Assembly (NCBI GenBank): GCA_003693705.1
Contig: RBZT01000672.1
Location: 124,001 to 188,000, forward strand
Length of the DNA stretch: 64,000 nt
Direction of reading: 5' to 3'
DNA from: Polymyxa betae
Lineage: Eukaryota > Endomyxa > Phytomyxea > Plasmodiophorida > Plasmodiophoridae
The position numbers and the translations under genes are program-made. Shown piece by piece: positions 59,606-64,000 of the stretch (within the stretch, counting starts at the first letter, position 1; each line of letters starts with the position of its first letter). The notes under the pieces are model-generated. The model made no database searches and was not told where the DNA came from. It saw only the letters and a list, made by a program, of their open reading frames with translations.

Positions 59606-60031
59606 GCTGGCAGGAGAAACGATGGGGAACGATCAATGGCGGAACCAAAACGATGATGAAGAGCGATCTTGATCGTCTCCGTTGTACCCACTCCAATGTT
59701 ATTTTCATAGATCATAATAGTGTTAAAAAGGCCAGATGTACTTAAGCTATTCTGATTCTCTTACGAAATCCCCGATGCTGGCGTTTTTCATTGCATTTCA
59801 GCGCAAAGGAGGCAGGCAGTCAAACTTGAGCCTTTCTTAAAACTCAGAAGCAGAGCAATGTTCTACAACCTCGGATGTCAGAGTGAGACTTACTATGTCG
59901 ATTGATAACGACCCGTAGATATGATGTTTTTCCTCTTTTCATTCATCCCGACTGGTCTAGTCGCTATAAACATATTTCGGCGATATATCAAACCGATTTA
60001 ATCAAATCGTATATGTTGTTTAATTCCTAGT
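59606..60031. other. Intergenic region
   Basis: This lies between the end of the IQ/armadillo gene and the start of the Tubby-like gene, same strand. It may hold the true first exon of the Tubby-like gene. No other feature is seen. Confidence 0.4.
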
Positions 60032-63000
60032 TTAACTAATTGTCTCATTTCCGCCAATATTGATAACTGTAGCGAATATATTTCTGAATCTGCTTAAAGC
60101 TCCTGTGTTCGAGTCAGTTGAGGGCCTCGAAGGAGAATGCGATCTGGTCTGCGAAGGAGATGGAGCTCGCGAGTCTGAAGATATGTTCTTGATACAGCGT
60201 GTTGCACGCTCAACGAATGCTGGGTAATGCGGGCATGAGTTTACTAGCATGGTATCCAGGGTCCGCAGCAGACCAGAATCACGTATTGGAGATCGTAGTC
60301 TTACATGACGAGATAATCTGATCGAACAGTTTTGTCAGAAGAACCAACAAGAGTACAACTAGCCTGAAACCTCTGCAAAGCTAATCCTAGTGCATCACAG
60401 CATTGTTCTCTTTCGGGAGATTCTGCTGAGTTTGTCATCGCATGAAGCGCAGCGTCCAGGGCTGACAGCACCTATGTGATCAAATGAGTTCAACAAAAAT
60501 GAGCAAAAGTTATAAACAGAACCTGCAACTCATATAGCTGCATTGAAGTGTGCTCCTCTATTGCTAGAAACGCTATAACCGATGCTGCACCCGTTGATCC
60601 CGACGGAAGTAGAACCGATAGCGAAGAAGGCGATAAGGGATGCTCTTCTAGATCCAGAGATTGGCGACGAAGAACGGTTATCGCAACCTGTAATTCAACC
60701 GAACAAGTCAGTCAAAGTAGATTGTAAGCTAACAAACTATACCTCTGCGACTACTGCAGTATCAATCATGTCCATGAGGAGCTGTGTAGCGATCGACTTC
60801 TTAATGTTAGGAAATGTTGAGAATGCTAGATTTTATATTACGTACACGATTGGCTTCAGTGTGCAGAGACGCCTGGAACGATTGAGACGCTTCAGACACA
60901 GTTAACAACAAAGTGAACATGTCGGGCGTCAGGAGTTCATTCGCAGGGCCTGATTGGCGAACGTGAGATACGCAATGTCCAATGATAGTCAACCAGGCTG
61001 ATAAGAGCCGCCAGTCTCTCATCACATTATTATTAAGAGCGTTCATTACCTGATCGCATTCAGATGTCATTGCATTTCAACTTTTTCAGTAAACCGACCA
61101 CAACTTCAGAAACATTTCTCGAATAAACTGCTGGAGCAATCTTGAACACAGATGGAAGCATTGAAGCAACAGCATTGGTGACACGTTCATCGACACCGAC
61201 GTAATACGACAATATCGACAGCAAAGTGGCGGGCATACCGGGAACTTGCAGTAGGATAGAACCTATTCAGAATTAAGTTCGATTATATCGGAGCATTATC
61301 TAAATTAGTATTACTGGGGAATGTTGTTAAAAGCTTGACGCAAAGTGTTGGAGATGATTGAGCGAAGCTCTGCATTGCCGAATGGCATAGATTAAGTTGA
61401 GCAATACCATCCTCCTAGAAGCACACTGAGATTCATAGAGTAACAAATGATACCAAAAGTTACTCTGCGAGCTGATGAAGCGAAAAGCGCTACAGCGATG
61501 TCCAAATTGGCTGCCACTGCAGTTTTGAAGTCATAAAATTGGTCAAGCAATTAAGCAAAATTGTTGATTACCTATTTTGTCACAGCAAATTTTAACCCCT
61601 CTCACGAACCGCAACCCGCTACATTGTCGGAACTGAACTTGAGCAGCTAATCAACGTAAGCAAAGAGATTTCATATCGACCAACTCCTTACGCCATGATT
61701 GTTGCAAGAGTAATGCAAGCGAGTGAATCGCAAGCGAAGAAGCGCACATGGCGTTCTTAGATGCCTGGCATTGATGGCTGCTTTGTAGAGTGTATATCAG
61801 AACGTTTACGACACCCAAATCAACCTTGGGAGAATTAAGCCGTTTCCATCTATCAGTTACCAGATTGACTACCAGAGATTTGACTCGATCTTCGACAGAA
61901 GAAAGGGCGGATATTGTCGAAAGGGCATATAAGCAGGCTTGAGATGATGATGATCGATTACGTAAGATATCAAAGAGAAGTGGAACTGGATCCTGAGAAA
62001 TCAAGTCAGATTGGCTTAGAGCAATCCAAACTGGTTTAACTTGAATGGGATGTCTTGAAAAAATGGAATGACAAGCACGAATGATTTCTAAATCATGGAA
62101 ATTTAGATCCAAGCATTCAGCAAGCGCAAAGGTCATGTTTTTCGTTAAAGTATTAGCATCTTTAGACAGGATTCGCATTGCTACAAGACATGTAGATCCA
62201 CCTAATGGATTATATCTACGTAGGCACTCCACAATAGCATCGCAATCAACACTTATTGGTGTACTCTGGTCTGATTTACTCAATAAGTAATTTTGACTTT
62301 ATGAGCAATTCTACCACTTACCGTATGTAGCCAGTTCTAAAAGCAGCTCGAGTAGTGGTTGTCCATTTCTTGGAGGGCTTACTTCTTTCAATCGCTGTTG
62401 AATATGCCTTGAAGGCGTCACTCATTATGGGCGTAAGAGCGGAACACGAATTCGGAAATACCTTACAGATGAATCGGTTAGAAACTCATCGATCAATAAA
62501 GGATATGCTTTCACCAAAGCAAGAGCTAGTTGGGCACCATGGTCGGCGAACGTTCCATTTTCCACGCTCAGCCCCTAATGAAACTATTTAACGGCGGTTA
62601 TGTGCTTTATGACGAGATTACGTGGAGAGCCAACTCGACTGGACTCTTCGTCAATTCTGATATAATATCCAGAGTGGATGAATTCCCAATCACCTGGGGA
62701 TGCAGCAGAAGCAGAATAATGTCACCATATATTGACGTTAGCAGCGGGTCTGAATCTGCGACAGCATATGTTTACTCCCATAGTTATAGAGCCACGACTA
62801 CCTTTACGGTCATGGAATGACCAGGATTGGATTACGGCCTCAATCCCGCCCAGACGGATTAAAACAGCTATGGCAGGTGGATGCTTCCAGATTAGATTCG
62901 CCAAAACAGATGAGCAATGCTTTGAAAGTGATACGTCATTCGGGCGACAATACAGACATATCTGAAAGATTTCGGTTATTCAAAACCTAAAGAGGATTTG

Positions 63001-64000
63001 CGACAGATGACAACCGTGATTCCTTTTACGATCTCAACATCTTCGGCGATCGCTTCAGCACCTAGAATATCTCTGAGCATGTAATGCATGAAGACAAGTG
63101 AAAAACTACCGGCAGGCAACGATACGATATGTTGCAAAACTTTCAAAGCTATTTCAGCTTCACCATCATCAAAAACTGTTGGCTACAATGGTCTTAAGTC
63201 TCCAGCGAAAAATATAAAAAAAATATTCTATCGGTACCTTACTACAAGAGAAAAACATTGCTTCTTTGACTTTGATCATACCGCCAGCATTGATGAATCT
63301 TGTTATATTCCCGGTCGAGATTGCGATCAGATAGAGCAGCTGCACAGATTCAACGTCGCTTCCGAGCATTAAAACAATATGACGTAAGTGCCGGCATCGG
63401 GCGATGGATTCTGCATATGACCTGTCTAACATTCTGTGAGTTAGCTCTGACCAGCCGTATAGAGAATCTAAACCTGCTGTAGCTTTATCCAATACGTGTT
63501 TTAGCAGTATTGGGAAATCTGCAGATGTTCCAGGATCGCAGAGCGCGGCCTTGACCAAACGTTTGGCTTCAATCGGTAATCCATCCAATTCAGGCAGCGG
63601 ATCATCTTCATCAGGAGTGTTCAATGGAACAGATCCAATAGCGTCGTGCTTGAAAGCATCGCTGTTTTGCTCCTGCTTTTTTACTGACATAGCAGAATCC
63701 TCCTGACAATGGATCGGCAACAGTAAGGCTAGAGCAACGTTAACGAACCTGAATTTCAGTTGTTGACGAATCCGCTTTCTCAGGCTCGATTGGCGCCCCT
63801 GTCCATTGGACAGGTTTCGGGTGCTGAAGGCGTGATACATGTCCTCTCCACAGTGACTGAATTTTGATTGAAGAGCTCCATCGAATTCGCAGATACCTGT
63901 AAAGCAATCAGGATCAATGTTAAAAGCGTTTTAGCCTGAGCCGACTCACTTTCGAATGGACTGTTGCAAGAAGATACACGCCTTCCTTTTTAAACGGTAT
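60032..64000 (-). CDS. Large helical-repeat (armadillo-like) protein with an IQ motif, 5' end cut off by the window edge
   Basis: The gene enters from the right edge. Its first visible exon reads RKACIFLQQSIRKYLRIRW and then SSSIKIQSLWRGHVSR, an IQ-type calmodulin-binding motif. A 46-nt intron joins TTEIQ to EDSAMSVKKQEQ, and the next exon continues through PELDGLPIEAKRLVKAALCD and AISTGNITRFINAGGMIKVK. Further exons give helical repeat segments: HPPAIAVLIRLGGIEAVIQS, CLDLNFHDLEIIRACHSIFS, SLAIHSLALLLQQSWRKEL and MRDWRLLSAWLTIIGHCVSH. The tail is Ser/Pro/Arg-rich (SPSQTRSHSPSRPSTDS) and ends at TAA 60034-60032. I do not recognise the family. A frame-shifted reading of 63840 upstream also begins with ATG, but the IQ frame is better supported. 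Confidence 0.6.

Noticed and set aside
63169-63840. ATG at 63840 as the true start of the IQ/armadillo gene
   Set aside because: A different frame in the same exon gives an IQ motif and joins by a 46-nt intron into the downstream frame, so the gene more likely continues beyond the window.
1-64000. CRISPR arrays, bacterial operons, intact transposons, tRNA genes
   Set aside because: No regular spaced repeats, no ribosome-binding-site-led gene strings, no transposase or reverse transcriptase domains, and no convincing A/B-box cloverleaf were seen by eye; a tRNAscan and repeat search would settle this.

Overview
The window is nuclear DNA of a gene-dense eukaryote. Almost every gene is cut by many short GT-AG introns, most of them 44-55 nt, and genes on both strands are separated by only tens to several hundred bases. 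TAA, TAG and TGA all end reading frames that make sense, so the standard code applies. Three genes point to cilia or flagella and centrosomes: a DNAAF11/LRRC6 dynein-assembly factor, a Tubby-like protein and NEDD1. A flagellated protist or a very compact small-genome lineage fits best; I cannot name the species. Exon boundaries were placed by eye, so gene ends are firmer than internal splice sites.

Layout. 1-945 (-): 3'-truncated cytochrome-b5 front-end desaturase. 1609-3284 (-): ABHD1/2/3-type hydrolase, followed by a frameshifted copy of its last exon. 3784-8826 (-): CPSF1. 9081-9952 (-): COPI-associated-like membrane protein with a WW domain. 10414-12668 (+): DDX21/50-type helicase. 12757-14911 (-): unknown single-pass membrane protein. 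15368-19683 (-): STAG/Scc3 cohesin subunit. 20219-23418 (+): exocyst EXOC3/Sec6. 23584-24741 (+): intronless DNAAF11. 24742-26360: no assignable gene. 26361-35063 (+): acetyl-CoA carboxylase. 35123-38107 (-): NEDD1. 38442-39558 (-): TMEM151-like protein. 40090-43463 (-): protein with five cyclic-nucleotide-binding domains. 44171-47641 (+): Nup153/Nup1-like FG nucleoporin. 47848-50232 (-): unknown polyQ, EF-hand-like protein. 51482-53219 (+): ACSF3-like malonyl-CoA synthetase. 53679-54883 (+): CAMK-like kinase. 55183-57761 (+): EF-hand protein. 57917-59605 (-): Tubby-like protein. 60032-64000 (-): 5'-truncated IQ/armadillo-type protein.

How the genes relate. Most are unrelated housekeeping genes (RNA processing, cohesion, secretion, nuclear transport). 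Three touch fatty-acid metabolism: ACC makes malonyl-CoA, the ACSF3-like enzyme makes malonyl-CoA from free malonate, and the desaturase acts on long-chain acyl groups. I see no operon or shared regulation. The least explained items are the five-CNB protein, the COPI-associated/WW combination, the duplicated ABHD terminal exon, the near-constant intron length, and the unidentified 24.7-26.4 kb interval. I found no RNA genes, CRISPR arrays or intact mobile elements.
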